Shown here: piece by piece, positions 37,632 through 48,942 of the stretch
How positions within the stretch are numbered: the first letter of the stretch is position 1
How the letters are laid out: each line of letters begins with the position of its first letter
DNA from: Diphasiastrum complanatum
Lineage: Eukaryota; Streptophyta; Lycopodiopsida; Lycopodiales; Lycopodiaceae
Assembly: GCA_029204225.1 (NCBI GenBank)
Contig: CM055111.1
Location: 30,232,717-30,296,716 of the forward strand
Direction: 5' to 3'
Length of the DNA stretch: 64,000 nt
The notes under the pieces: generated by a model
Database searches by the model: none
What the model saw: only the letters and a program-made list of their open reading frames with translations
What the model was told of the DNA's origin: nothing
Translations under genes and position numbers: made by a program

Positions 37632-37726
37632 CTGAGTTCCAGAAGAGTGATTCCAATCTTGTGAAACTTCCCAAGCTTGAGCAATCTTTGTGATTGCATT
37701 AAGATCCATAAAAATTCAATTTCCAC

Positions 37727-38590
37727 AGGATATTAGAGCTAGATCCAAGTTTTCATTCTCTCTTTTTTTTATATCAAGTATTGTATGTTTTAGAGTGGTA
37801 AATCATTGATTTACATTGTTAGGAAGATCTCAATTAGACAGTTGGCTCCAAATTTGATTTTTGGGCATTCTCAAAGTGTTCTAAGGTTTAGTAGGCTAAT
37901 ATCAAAAAGGTTCAAAAACCATGAAGGAGGTGAATCTTTGAGTGGATTCTATCTTATAGAGAGAGATACCTTGATTCTAGGATCCCACCTAGCTTCTAGT
38001 AAATTAACATGTAAATCACTCCTAGGACTTCGGTGCACCAATTTGAGAGTTTAGATATGATATATAGTTAATATGTATTTTATTTTTTCGTGGTTTCAGT
38101 TCAGAACTCTCTCCTATGTATTTTTAATGCAAGTTCAAATTGTCTCTAAATCTCATTTCTAGCCAACTATTGAAAAAGAGTGGACATAGTTTTGGTTCAA
38201 TCCTCTTTAGATATATTCAAAATCTAAGAGTGTGAGTGTGTGTGACCTAAGTGACCTTCAAAACTCCCAAAACCAATTGACGTACAATAAAAGACTAAGA
38301 TCGACACTTCATTGCACGCAGATGAATGCCACCAATGAGCTCCTCAAGGAGGTAGGAGTTAGTGTCTCAGCCAAGGAGGATTGGGACACATTGCAAGCTA
38401 TTTATAAATCCAAGAACATCTCAAGATTTTTAAACTTGAGAAATTAGATCCACCAAAGCGACCAAGGCAAAAAAGATAGTGCTCAAAGCTATGTGTGAAT
38501 GATGATTACTCAAATATAGTCCAATCTTATGGCATACAAGATAATATTCCATCCATAAAGGCTCTACAAGGTGTCATGGGGGCCTAGATG
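37727..38590 (+). mobile_element. Copia gag scrap with degenerate PBS
   Basis: GGATATTAGAGC near 37727 resembles the PBS of element A. Gag similarity starts about 38290: CTQMNATNELLKEVGVSVSA, then DWDTLQAIYKSKNISRFLNL, TAG, and traces of SAQSYV and LMAYK to 38580. It matches the gag of elements A and G (KMNVTNELLKEVG). Highly decayed. Confidence 0.7.
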
Positions 38591-39079
38591 TCATGGCCAT
38601 ATTTTGTTATGGACATGGAATAGTCCTAATATGGTAGACCAGCCCTTTAGTATTTGAGATTGTTAGCCACGCCGCGATTTAATTCCATGTCGAGGCCTGT
38701 TTCTGATTAATCACCTTGAGAGGACCCAAACACTCTAATTGAGACATAGGAGTAGTGCATGTATGTTTGACGAATATAGGCAACAGGACTGCATGAAGAG
38801 TTGTGACCTATTTATAATTGGACTGCATGGAGATTGCATGGGTTCATGCATAGGAATCTACTCTCTATATATTGAGGTATGGATTCTCCCATCGACAACT
38901 TGGGCTTGGGTTACTGGTTGTTCTCTTCTCCTCTTGCTTTCACATGGCATGGCTTGGGGGCTAGATCCAGGGTTGATCTAGGTTTGGTTGGGAGGTTTTG
39001 CTCCAATGTGTCTACTTTTGTGTTCTTCTATCATCATCTTAGTGGTTTTCCCTGATGGTCTTTACATTGGTATCAAAGC
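38591..39079 (+). mobile_element. Possible LTR with PBS
   Basis: TGTCATGGCC at 38591 to CTTTACA at 39066 has TG...CA ends and is followed by a PBS-like TGGTATCAAAGC at 39068-39079. No second copy is in the window, so the LTR limits are provisional. Confidence 0.4.
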
Positions 39080-40199
39080 TTGGCTAAGATGAGGTCTTGG
39101 ATAGGATGGAGACAAGCCCTACATCGGTTTGGAAGTTCGGAGCACTTGGATTTACATCCTGGTTGGAGTGCTATTTTCTCAAGGGAATCCTGGAGTGAGA
39201 TTCACAAATTCCAGAGTTAAATCATGCTTTTTGAAATTGGTGATAGAGTGCTCTTCTACAAGTTTGATTTATTTTCTGTGTTTTGTGGAGCTTTCAATGA
39301 TGTAAAATGATCTACAAGAGTAGATACGGTTGCTTCAGTCTTGACATAACGATGGTATTGGTATGGTTCTCAGGCATGTACCCAACAATGGAAGTTCATT
39401 CCTTTGTACTATGCTATTTAGCCCTGAACTCTGGAGTATTGATACTCTCAATAAATTGAGTTAAATGGCGTTTGTGTGTTTTTTCCTTTTCGACTCAGTA
39501 AAACACCATTCTCAATAATTGTGATCATTAGGATTGGGCAAACCAAAGATTTTGAGATACAACAGGCTAGCATTTACTTGTGTTTAAGGAGGTTCTAGTG
39601 CCTTAAGTTGAATCTTTTCAGGTGACCGAAAAGCCAAGGGTGAAAGAAAATGGGACACCTATATCGGTAAATGTGATTGTCTTATGTGATTCGGATTTGT
39701 AAATAATCCCTGTAAGAAATAGCATAGCACCAGATTATTGAATTTGTTACATTGAATTTATATTGAATATCTTTAGGACCATGAGTCAACCCTAATTTGT
39801 GATATGGAAAGTGAGAATGGACACTTGGTTCACATAATTTGTACTGTAATTAAGAAGCTTATTCCTAAGAGTTGAAACTCTCAGAGGGTAGGAATTGGAA
39901 AATATTGGTACCATTCTGATGGTTTGTTTAATGTGGTGGTAAAACCATGTGTGGGTTCTTGTTAAATCACAATTTCGTAAATGGATTATTGTGATCCATA
40001 GAAACAAAAGTAGGGAATACTCCAGTACTTGGTGCTTGGTGTTAGATGTGGATCATTAGCACATGTTTGATTATAAAATATTGTATAACTCTCATGGGAA
40101 CGAATCTTTGCGTGATAATAAGTTAATCCTCTTCATCTCTTTGATGCTTGATAGAGCTTAGATCTAGGTTTGAAGGTGGATAGAAAATACTCAATACAA
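39080..40199. other. No gene; probable leader and Gypsy LTR
   Basis: No coding similarity. The right part would be the LTR of the Gypsy fragment whose PBS-like site is at 40201. Confidence 0.35.
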
Positions 40200-40200
40200 T

Positions 40201-41058
40201 CTTGGCACCTTTGCTAGGGAGCTATGCCAATTTTGCATTTTTTTAGCATGATTTTGATCCATACTTGGATGTTAGCTTGCATTTAGGCATCTTGTTTTGG
40301 CATAATAGTGTTAAAATTGCATTTTAGGGTTAGTTTGGAGAGATTTTGTTTGATTTATGTAGATTTTTTTGCTTGAAATCAATAAACATCGTTCATTTCT
40401 GCCATATTGGTGACAAAAGGGGCAAAATCTTCATTAGTCACTTAAAAACTTTCTGCTCCTTTGCAACCAACCTTCACTAACTTGCAAATAGTACTGCCTA
40501 AATAAAGTGAAGCTATAGTATGAAGGGCTAAGATTACTTCCCAGTCGATTTTCGAAAACTGAACAAAAACCACCAAAAAAAGTGAAAAAATTCCAAAAAA
40601 ATCAAAAAATATAGAAAACCAACCTTCACTTGGACTACTGTACCTAGATCTGATACATATCTATCTATAGCTAGGTCAGCGAATGTTAATTCCAATAATA
40701 GAAAGCTAAGTCAAGTTCAATTGTTATAATGATCTGCATAGCAGCTACGGAATCACAATTGTTGAATGTTTAATAAAAAAAGTGCCAATTGACTTAGGAT
40801 CGAGTGTCAACATAATAATGGAAGACATTGCTCATGGTTTGACTAATATTCAACCAACCCAAAGAAATATCAAATTGGTCAATTCGACACAAAAAAAGTT
40901 TGTTGGTGAATTGAAGGACGTGACTGTATACATACAAGCCAAGCCTTTTACAATGAACTTCATTGTTATCAAACCACTTGGTTTGTTATCTTACTCTGTT
41001 TTAATCGGATGACCTTAGCTTTATCAGGCTAACGCAAGTGTACACTGGAAGTCTAGAG
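40201..41058 (+). mobile_element. Ty3/Gypsy fragment: PBS-like site and protease
   Basis: CTTGGCACCTTTGCTAGGGA (40201-40220) resembles the TTGGCGCCGTTGCCGGGGA site found after the 5' LTR in several plant Gypsy lineages. From about 40770: VPIDLGSSVNIIMEDIAHGL, NIKLVNSTQKKFVGELKDVT and LGLLSYSVLIG, the aspartic protease region (D-L-G-S replaces D-S/T-G-A/S). After TGA 41010, LYQANASVHWK continues to about 41055, where the sequence switches into Copia RT. Confidence 0.75.
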
Positions 41059-42365
41059 ACGTCGATCCGAATGCTCTTGCTACGGCTGCCAACCTCGAAG
41101 TGCATCAACTTGATGTACAAACAACCTATCTGAATGGAGTTATACAAGAAGACATCTACATGATCCAGCCTGAAAGATACATTTTGGAAGGTATGAAGAA
41201 TCATGTCTATAAACTCCAAAAAGCACTATACGGATTGAAACAGTCTGCAAGAGCTTGGTTTCAGAGGATCAACACATTCCTCATTGTAGAAGGATTTAAA
41301 CCAAGCATTGCTGATTGCAACGTCTATTCCAAGTCAATACAACAATCCTTCATTATCATCACCTTATACGTGGATGATACGTTGCTCTTCAGCAACAATA
41401 CCAATATGATCAAGGATTCGAAACAGATGCTATTTTCAGAGTTCGACATGACTGATCAGAGTGAAGCTCACTTCTGTTTGGGAATTCAGATCCACAGAGA
41501 CAAAGAAAAACGACTGATTTACATCACTCAACAAAGGTATCTTCACAATGTCCTTAATAGATACAATTTAATGAATTGTAAATTAGCTCAATCACCAATG
41601 GATCCAGGCCAGCATTTGTCGAAGGACAAATGTTCCCAGACCAAGCAGGAAGAGGAGCGGATGAGAGAGTATCTGTATCGATCGATATTTAGATCTCTCA
41701 TGTATGGAATGGTTTGTACAAGGCCAGATATCTCTTTTGCAGTCAGCTCACTCAGCCAATATATGGCCAATTTTGGCATTGCTGATTGGAAGGCTCTCAT
41801 AAGAGTCATGAGATATATTCGAGCTACCATCGACCAGTGCATTTGCTTTGAAGATGTCAGCAATGACAATCTTCATCAGCTCAGTGGTTATTTTGATGCA
41901 AGCTGGGGAGGAGATGCAAACAATCGTAAGTCCACATCTGGATCTACATTCTTCTTCAATGGTGGTCCTATTTCGTAAAACAGTCGTTAGGAAACCTCTA
42001 TCACACTTTCTTCTACAAAAGCAGAATACATTGCTGCTTCTCAATCTATTAAGAAAGCGTTTTGGTTGAGAAATTTACTATCAGACATCAATCTACATCA
42101 GTATAGTCCTACAATCTTATTCTGTGATAATCAGAGTGCTATTGCCTCATCGGCCAACCCTAGATTTCATTCTAGGAGTAAGCACATTGAGATTAGATAT
42201 CACTACATCAGGGTCAAGGTTCTCAACAAGGAGGTAAGCTTAACGTACTGCAGAACGCAGGACATGGTTGTAGACATATTCACGAAAGCACTCAGTGTTA
42301 ATGCACACAACAAATTTTGTGTATTGCTTAGTTTGAAGATCAAGATATTCACGGACCCAGATTAA
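41059..42365 (+). mobile_element. Copia B, 3' half (RT and RNase H)
   Basis: Starts at HQLDVQTTYLNGVIQEDIYM (41102), the same RT position where the 5' half ends; about 120 bp are shared with 24082-24204. Open to 41978: LQKALYGLKQSARAWFQRIN, TLYVDDTLLFSNN (RT YVDD), CLGIQIHRDKE, FRSLMYGMVCTRPDISFAVS, YFDASWGGDANNRKSTSGST. After TAA 41976 and a shift near 42060, SSTKAEYIAASQS and FHSRSKHIEIRYHYIRVKV and DIFTKAL follow to TAA 42363. A purine tract (AGAGGGGG) leads into the LTR. Confidence 0.9.
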
Positions 42366-42372
42366 GAGGGGG

Positions 42373-43468
42373 TGTTGGATTTATTTCCTCTACTCTCCTA
42401 GATCCCATTTTAATTTGCCTCCACTCATGTTGCATATTTACTCACGTTGTCGCGTAGTCTGCATATTTACATGCAAATTCTCACAAGCAAAGAAAAGGCA
42501 AAATAAATGCGACACTGTGTTTCTACATGTGTTTTAGTGACAACATTCATTTCAGCAAAGGCTGATGTCGCACCCTTTTCACGCTCATCCCATGCAACTG
42601 CGCTAACTGACTGGACAACAATTGTAGCCACCTACGATCTCCTATAAACAGCACACCCACTCTATACTTTTTTCATCTGAACACCTGTAATATTGTGTAT
42701 ATATACTGGATACCATTTGAGTATTCAGGTTGACGAGATTAGTTGATCACAGATCATTGATTGAAGATCAAATGTGTAAATCAGCATCAGAAGCTTATCA
42801 AAGAAATAGACAAAGTAGATGCTTTGTGCATTGATTTTTTATTGTCAATATTAAGATTTCATTTCTTTTATAGATTGAATTAAGCTTTTAGAGCACGCAG
42901 TTTCATCCGCTATTGTCTTGTGCTCTACTGCATTATTGACATGTATATTTGATATACTTAATCTGATAACAGCTTTTTATTCTGCGTTCAGATCTATGTC
43001 AATATTGCTATGCTTATCATTATTCATTCTGTCTGACTTTTCTAGTTGTTCAATTTGGTATTCTATTTTAGCATGACTAATATTTAATCTTGTCTTTTGT
43101 GAATCGTTCATGACTGATTATCAGTTGAAGCTCTGTCTAGCTCTTTGTGAATCATTCACGATAGATAATTTGTCTAGCCATTTGCGACAAATTATTCTTT
43201 TGATGTTTCGTTAAAGTTTGGCTACGTAATCAAGAACGACCGTGATTTTCATCACTAACATTCTGTTCGTTCTGATAGGCATAGTCATGCTTAGGGAGAG
43301 AGTCGTATAGCTCGTTTCGCTGGCACGAACACTTTCCGTTCGAGTCGTTTCTCGTTCGTGTTTCGTTTCGCGTTCATGTTTCATTTCTCGTTCGTGTTCG
43401 TCTTTCTTTTAGAGCTAATTTTCGTTTCTCACACACGACACCCTCTTTCGTCCCTCTCTCCCCCAACA
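42373..43468 (+). repeat. Copia B LTR, long form
   Basis: Begins TGTTGGATTTATTTCC and ends CCCAACA, matching the 672-bp LTR at 21965-22636 at both ends. It is 1096 bp because about 430 bp lie between GTAGATGCTTT and the TTTCTCACAC end part, including a TTCGTGTTTCG-rich run near 43300-43420. A canonical PBS TGGTATCAGAGC follows at 43469-43480. Confidence 0.85.
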
Positions 43469-43476
43469 TGGTATCA

Positions 43477-44192
43477 GAGCTTCTTTTCTATTCAAATCTA
43501 TTATCACACGTTATGGTTGTCCTGTTGAGTTAGTCAGTGATCGTGGTACCGATTTTTTTAATGATACAATCTGGCTACTGACAACGTATTTTCTGATCAA
43601 ACACAAAAAGACAACCTCTTATAATCTGAAAGCAAACGAGTTGACTGAGAGAGCTAATGGAATACTATGCAAGATCCTGAATAAGATCACTATTGCACAT
43701 GCTATAGATTGGGATCAAAAGTTACCCTCCGTTCTCTGGGCATATAGAAACACTAAAAAGATTACCGCAAAACAAGCCCCTTATTTTCTTACATATGGTA
43801 TGCATCCAATTTTGTCAATTGAATTTGAGGTGCCTACTTTTTGTATACAAGCACAATGAACAGATACGGACTGTATTAACGAAAGGTTGTTGACTATTGA
43901 AGAACTATCCAAAACTTGAAACAATTCGAAGGATGTTACAGAGAAAATACAGGAACATCAAAAGAAAAAACATGATACTCATATTAAAATTGTTGACCTT
44001 CATGTTAATGATTATGCTTTGATCTATGACAGTCATCATCAAAAATTTCCTCGAAAGCTTCATATGAGATGGATGGGACCGTACAAGGTCATTAAAATAT
44101 TTGAAAATGGTTTTGTCCAACTTCAGTCATTGGACGATGAATTATTGCCAGCATGTATTAACAGTTCTAGACTGAAGAAATATTATTTTTAA
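43477..44192 (+). mobile_element. Ty3/Gypsy integrase fragment
   Basis: Coding starts within the Copia PBS: FLFKSIITRYGCPVELVSDR (second catalytic Asp of the DDE triad), NLKANELTERANGILCKILN (the Glu residue), WDQKLPSVLWAYRNTKK and APYFLTYGMHPI. TGA at 43857. Then IQEHQKKKHD, LHVNDYALIYD, FPRKLHMRWMGPYKVIKIFE and SSRLKKYYF to TAA 44190. The same family is at 55542-56500 on the minus strand. The first catalytic Asp is missing. Confidence 0.87.
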
Positions 44193-44599
44193 CGAAGGAT
44201 TTCGAGGGAGAAACTTTCAAGTATCTTTTCAAGAATCTACCTCAAATTTCTCTTATTCTTCTTTTCGAGTTTTTTTTTTTCTTTGATCTATATATTAATT
44301 ATTTAGTATTTTATTGATTATTTACTTTTTGGATTTGGTAAATCCGTTTTATTAAATGTTTAAATATACATGTGCTCCATATGTCATATACATTTATTTT
44401 ATGACTACGTGGAAGACTGCATAGACATAAACTTTTATTAATATTTTAGTTTTTCAACGCTCTTAATCTAATTAAGATTATTTCTTAGTCATCTTAGAAA
44501 TCGGTAAGATACCGCTTTTATTTATGAATTTGACAAGTGTCAAATCAAGATTGCCATGTGATCATTGTTTACACTGTGTCATCGTTTAACACTCTTACT
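44193..44599. other. No gene; Gypsy 3' region
   Basis: AT-rich non-coding sequence after the Gypsy integrase end. TTCGAGGGAG near 44200 could be a purine tract. No LTR defined. Confidence 0.35.
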
Positions 44600-45265
44600 T
44601 TCTATTTTTCACCTTACCCTTGACCACTGGTCACTGCCAGCTGCATCAATCCTACAGTCCTCTAGAATGTAGACAGATACTACTGTACTATGTTAAAGAT
44701 TAATATAGCATTCAACAAGATCAAACCAAGCTGTGGAATTAAATAAACAAGTGAAACAGATACTCGAATAACAGCAGAACAAATTTCATTTGAGATCAGA
44801 CAAGGTAAGAATGAAGTGTGCGCAACGACTATGAAATCATCTATTGATGTTCTGAATCTTCGAGCACTGCATGCAGATTCACGTAGTGCGTCGGCGTGAG
44901 AGAAGCGACGTTCTCCCACGAGTAATGTCTTGCTTCACTAGCAAACCTATGGATCTTCAGATCCTATCAGAAAACTGTCTCGCACGTAGATGAACTTGTG
45001 TTCTGTATGTTCGTCTATTTGCTTACTAGCATTAGACTACTCGTGTTTCACACACTTTATATTATCAGCATTAACCAGAAAGATATATAGTCATGTTCAG
45101 TAACTACTAGATTAGATCGATTAAACATCTATAGTTAATCACGAATTTACAAGAATGGCAGATTAGCCATGACTTAGAGTACTTGCATGATCTTCTTGTC
45201 CTTTCTGGAGCGTGAGGACAGAAAAGACGTTGCAACGTTTTTTGTGAGTCGTTTCCCATTCGAAC
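44600..45265 (-). repeat. Copia E LTR, minus copy 1
   Basis: Matches, as reverse complement, the plus-oriented sequence at about 47150-47830 (shared: TTTTGTCCTCACGCTCC-like word, CTCTCACGCC, GCATGCAG, GGATTGTAGGA). It also matches 48415-48940 in the same orientation (GCATGCAGATTCACGTAGTG). Its partner pol, to the right, reads on the opposite strand. Confidence 0.75.
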
Positions 45266-45286
45266 GACAAATCTGACGAAGAAATA

Positions 45287-46850
45287 TTGGAGAGACAACC
45301 TGCCACCGCAGTTCCTGTAAACCAAGATGGTTCCGGACTGAGCAGAGTAGACAAGGGCAAAGACATAGTTGTTCCAAGAGGATCTCCTAGAAGGTTGACA
45401 AGACCACGAAGAGCGCCAGCAAGATATGCGCCAAGCAGATCAGCTTCCACATCAGAAGAGTTTTGTGAATTCAGTGGCAAACCATAGACATTCGACGATT
45501 GAAAGTCCAGAAAAGGACAGATGGATCTCTGAAACCTTCTCTCCTGTCGTCAAACATTCGTCCCTACGTCTGTTATTTGCATATGCAGTTGCTTATGACC
45601 TCAGGATCCACATTGTGGATGAGAAGACAGCCTTCTTGCATGGTGAGCTAGACGAGGAAGTCTACTTGGATCAACCCCCAGGATACATCTCGAATTCACT
45701 TCCTAACTATGCATGCAGAATGCATAGAAATATCTACGGTCTGAAATAGTCAGCTCGAAAATGGTACAAGAAGAAAGATCAAGCCTTGAAATCGTTAGAA
45801 TTCAAGCCACTGGTGGCTGACTCCAATGTGTATGTCAGAATTACAGATGGGCAGATCATCATTGTGGCTGTATATTTGGACGACACTCTGATACTTTGCA
45901 AGAGTGAGCAGTTGATTGTTGAAGTGAAGATAGACATCTCGAAACATTTCGAGATCGTGGATCTGGGAGAAGCCAGGTGTTACCTAGGCTTACAAATTTA
46001 AGGGGACTACGAGGGAGGTAGGTTATACCTTCACCAATCTAGATACACCCAGAAGATTCTAGAGGACTTTGGGATGCTGACCTGCAAAGGAGCGAACACT
46101 CCAATGTTTGCAAAGACGGTTCTGACGAATGATGATAGTCCAAAGACTGAGGAGGAGAGAAAACAGATGCAGCTCACACCTTACAAGAAGCTGATAGGAC
46201 CACTGATGTACCTTGTAGACAACACATGTCCTGATATTGCTTATGCAATATTCAGGATGAGCCAATTTTGTATGAATCTAGGCTCGACTCATTGGAAGAT
46301 TGCAAAACAAATTTTGCAATATCTTCAGTTAACGAGGAATTATGGCTTGTGTTATTGTCATGGTGCAGGTCTTAGGATAATTTCCTACAGCGATGCTAGC
46401 TAAGCATCTCTCAAGGATGATTGTAAAAGCGTCTCAGGAGGATGCACCATCGCATCAGGATTTTTAGTTCTCTGGGTCAGCAAGAAGCAGACCGTTGTAG
46501 TCCAGTCATCTTGTGAAGTAGAATACGTAGCAACAGCGAAGATGGCCAACAAAATAATTTGGCTATTGTAGTTCTTGGACGAATTGGGCGAAACAAGAAA
46601 CGAGCCTCTGGTCTTGCAGATGGACAATGCCTTTGCAATACAGCTGACGAAAGATCCCTTGTTCCATTCCAGAATGAAGCACATTGCGATCAAGTATCAT
46701 TTGATCAGAGATCTAATTGAATAGAAGATGATGCAGACCACCTTCATAGGAACGAAAGATATGGTTGCTGACATTTTCACTAAAGCCCTGGACAAAGGAC
46801 TCTTTGAGAGGCAAAGGAGCAATATCGGGATCGTAAAGCTATCATGCTTT
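45287..46850 (+). mobile_element. Copia E pol fragment (RT and RNase H)
   Basis: Begins in the integrase-RT linker (RRLTRPRRAPARYAPS), then jumps to the RT: ETFSPVVKHSSLRLLFAYAV, EKTAFLHGELDEEVYLDQPP, TAG at 45748, VAVYLDDTLILCKS (YLDD instead of YVDD), EARCYLGLQI then TAA, YKKLIGPLMYLVDNTCPDIA, ISYSDAS then TAA, SSCEVEYVATAKMANKIIWL and stops, HSRMKHIAIKYHLIRDLI then TAG, and DMVADIFTKALDKGLF. At least six in-frame stops. Confidence 0.87.
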
Positions 46851-46929
46851 GAGAGGGAGCTAAAGAAACAAAACATTTTTGATTACAAAGCCTTGCTAGC
46901 TTTCAGCCCTCCGCCTGATGAAGATGTTC

Positions 46930-47070
46930 GTGAACTCGAAAATTTGGAGGCACGAGACACGAAAAGGTTCGTGAACACGAAAGTAAAAAGGAACGAAGAT
47001 GAACGGTTCGCGAACACGAAAGTCAAAGGAGACGGAGATGAACGGTTTGTGAACACGCAAGATTCACGAA
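46930..47070 (+). repeat. 39-bp coding tandem repeat
   Basis: About two and a half copies of a 39-bp unit: GGTTCGTGAACACGAAAGT and close variants at about 46963, 47003 and 47042. In frame with the RNase H end it gives RFVNTKVKRNED, RFANTKVKGDGD, RFVNTQ. It lies at the pol-LTR boundary of Copia E. Confidence 0.8.
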
Positions 47071-47143
47071 TGAGAATATTTTGTGGTCTGGCACAAGATT
47101 CCTTTGTGGTCCAGTATGAGAGAAAGGCAGACGAGGTAAACGA

Positions 47144-47930
47144 AACCAACGATGTGACGCAAAAAATGTCGCGAAACCCGTTTTGTCCTCACGCTCCAAA
47201 GAGTACCCACAAAGATCACGCAAGTACCCACAAGTACAGAAATCTGATTTGATGGCATGATGTCAGCAGATACTCCCTAGGTCGTGGCTAATCTGTCACT
47301 CTTGTGATTCCCTAGTTAGTTGTAGATACTTAATCACTCTAATCTTAGGTTTACATAGAGCGACCATACTTAATGGATAAGACTTGACATAAAGATCAAC
47401 AGAATACACACATAGTATGATACTGAAGAAATTTGATGCTAGTAAGCAATCAAGACGATATTCAGAATACATGTATGCTTGTGCGCAAAGACATTTCTGT
47501 CTAGGATCAGAAGATCCAATTGTCCGCTAGTGAAGTGAGACTATTACTCATGAGAGAACCGAGTTTCTCTCACGCCAATGCATTGTGTGAATTTTGCATG
47601 CAGTTCTTGAAGAAAACAGAGAAAGATCAATATAGATGATTTTCTTGTTGTGTATGATCTCAAATGCAAATGTGTCTGCTATTAATCGTATGTCTATATT
47701 TTTCTGTTCATTTTGAACAATCTGGTTGAAACTGTGTTGAATGCTGTATCAATTTTATAAACATAAATCAACAATGCCTGACTACATTCTGGAGGATTGT
47801 AGGAGTGATTCAGTTGGCATTGTCCAGTTGTCGCATCCGAACCCCATCCAAATAGCAGAGAGAGAGAGAGTCGTGCCTGATTCGCCTTCGCGAATCCGAC
47901 GATTCCAACTCCCTTCAGTGGTATCAGAGC
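47144..47930 (+). repeat. Copia E LTR, plus copy, with PBS
   Basis: Likely start TGTGACGCAAAA; end CCCTTCA or CCCTTCAG at 47917-47918, followed by PBS TGGTATCAGAGC at 47919-47930. The start is provisional because the open frame from pol runs into it (to 47252). Confidence 0.65.
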
Positions 47931-47989
47931 ATATCAAATTCTTCATCAGTTTTTTTTTCTCCATTTGCATAGTTCTTTGTCTGATATTG

Positions 47990-48286
47990 TAGGCATCTCT
48001 TCTGTGCCATCCACCCAAGGGAATAAACCTTCGTCTTTAGTATTAGTGATGTCTTAACTCTCCAAACTAGAAAGTTAGATCCTAAAGAATCAAGAACTGT
48101 GCAGATCTCATTTTGTATGCTGTTGATTGAAGCCATTGCTTCTTGAGTGTGTTTCCTTGTTGATGGCCGTTTGTTTGAATGCCTGGTCTATTGGATCTGA
48201 TATCTTTTCTGCTATGCCAGACTATGATAAAGTAGGTAGGATTTGATACCACTGAAGCAATATGGAAGTGATTTGCTCTGATACCA
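47990..48286 (-). mobile_element. Copia gag start and PBS, minus strand
   Basis: On the minus strand, PBS TGGTATCAGAGC (48275-48286), a second partial PBS (TGGTATCAAATCC near 48243-48255), a leader, then gag from ATG at 48136: MASINSIQNEICTVLDSLGS and NFLVWRVKTSLILKTK. It resembles the gag at 8318-8674. It is truncated near 47990, where it meets the plus-oriented LTR/PBS head-to-head. Confidence 0.75.
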
Positions 48287-48287
48287 C

Positions 48288-48942
48288 TGATGAATGATGA
48301 GATACTGACCATCCGCTCCTCCGATGTCGCTGATGTGATCCGCTCTGACATCATTGAAGCGAATGAATTTAATATTGCGAAGCAAAATGATTCAGATGGA
48401 GTTCGAGCTTGATTGCTGGTCACTACCAGCTGCATCAATCCTACAGTCCTCCAAAATGTAGACAAATACTATTGTACTACGTTAAAGATTAATATAGCAT
48501 TCAACAAGATCAAACCAAGTTGCAAAATTAAATAAACAAGTGAAACAGATACTCACATAATAGCAGAACAAATTTCATTCTAATCAAACAAGGTAATAAT
48601 GAAGTGTGCGCAACGGCTACAAAATCATCTATTGATGTTTTGAATCTTTGAGCACTGCATGCAGATTCACGTAGTGCGTTGGCATGAGAGAAGCGACATT
48701 CTCCCACGAGTAATGTCTCGCTTCACTAGTGGACCTGTGGATCTTCAGATCCTATCAGAAAACTGTCTCACACGCAGGTGGACTTTTGTTCTATATGTTC
48801 GTCTATTTGCTTACCAGCATTAGACTACTTGTGTTTCACACACTATATATTATCAGTGTTAACCAGAAAGATATATAGTCATGTTCAGTAACTACTAGAT
48901 TAGATTGATTAAACATCTATAACTAATCACGAGTTTTTGTTC
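48288..48942 (-). repeat. Copia E LTR, minus copy 2
   Basis: Matches 44600-45125 in the same orientation with scattered differences; the match ends at AACTAATCACGAGTTT, where Copia F begins. Followed on the minus strand by the PBS at 48275-48286. Confidence 0.75.
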
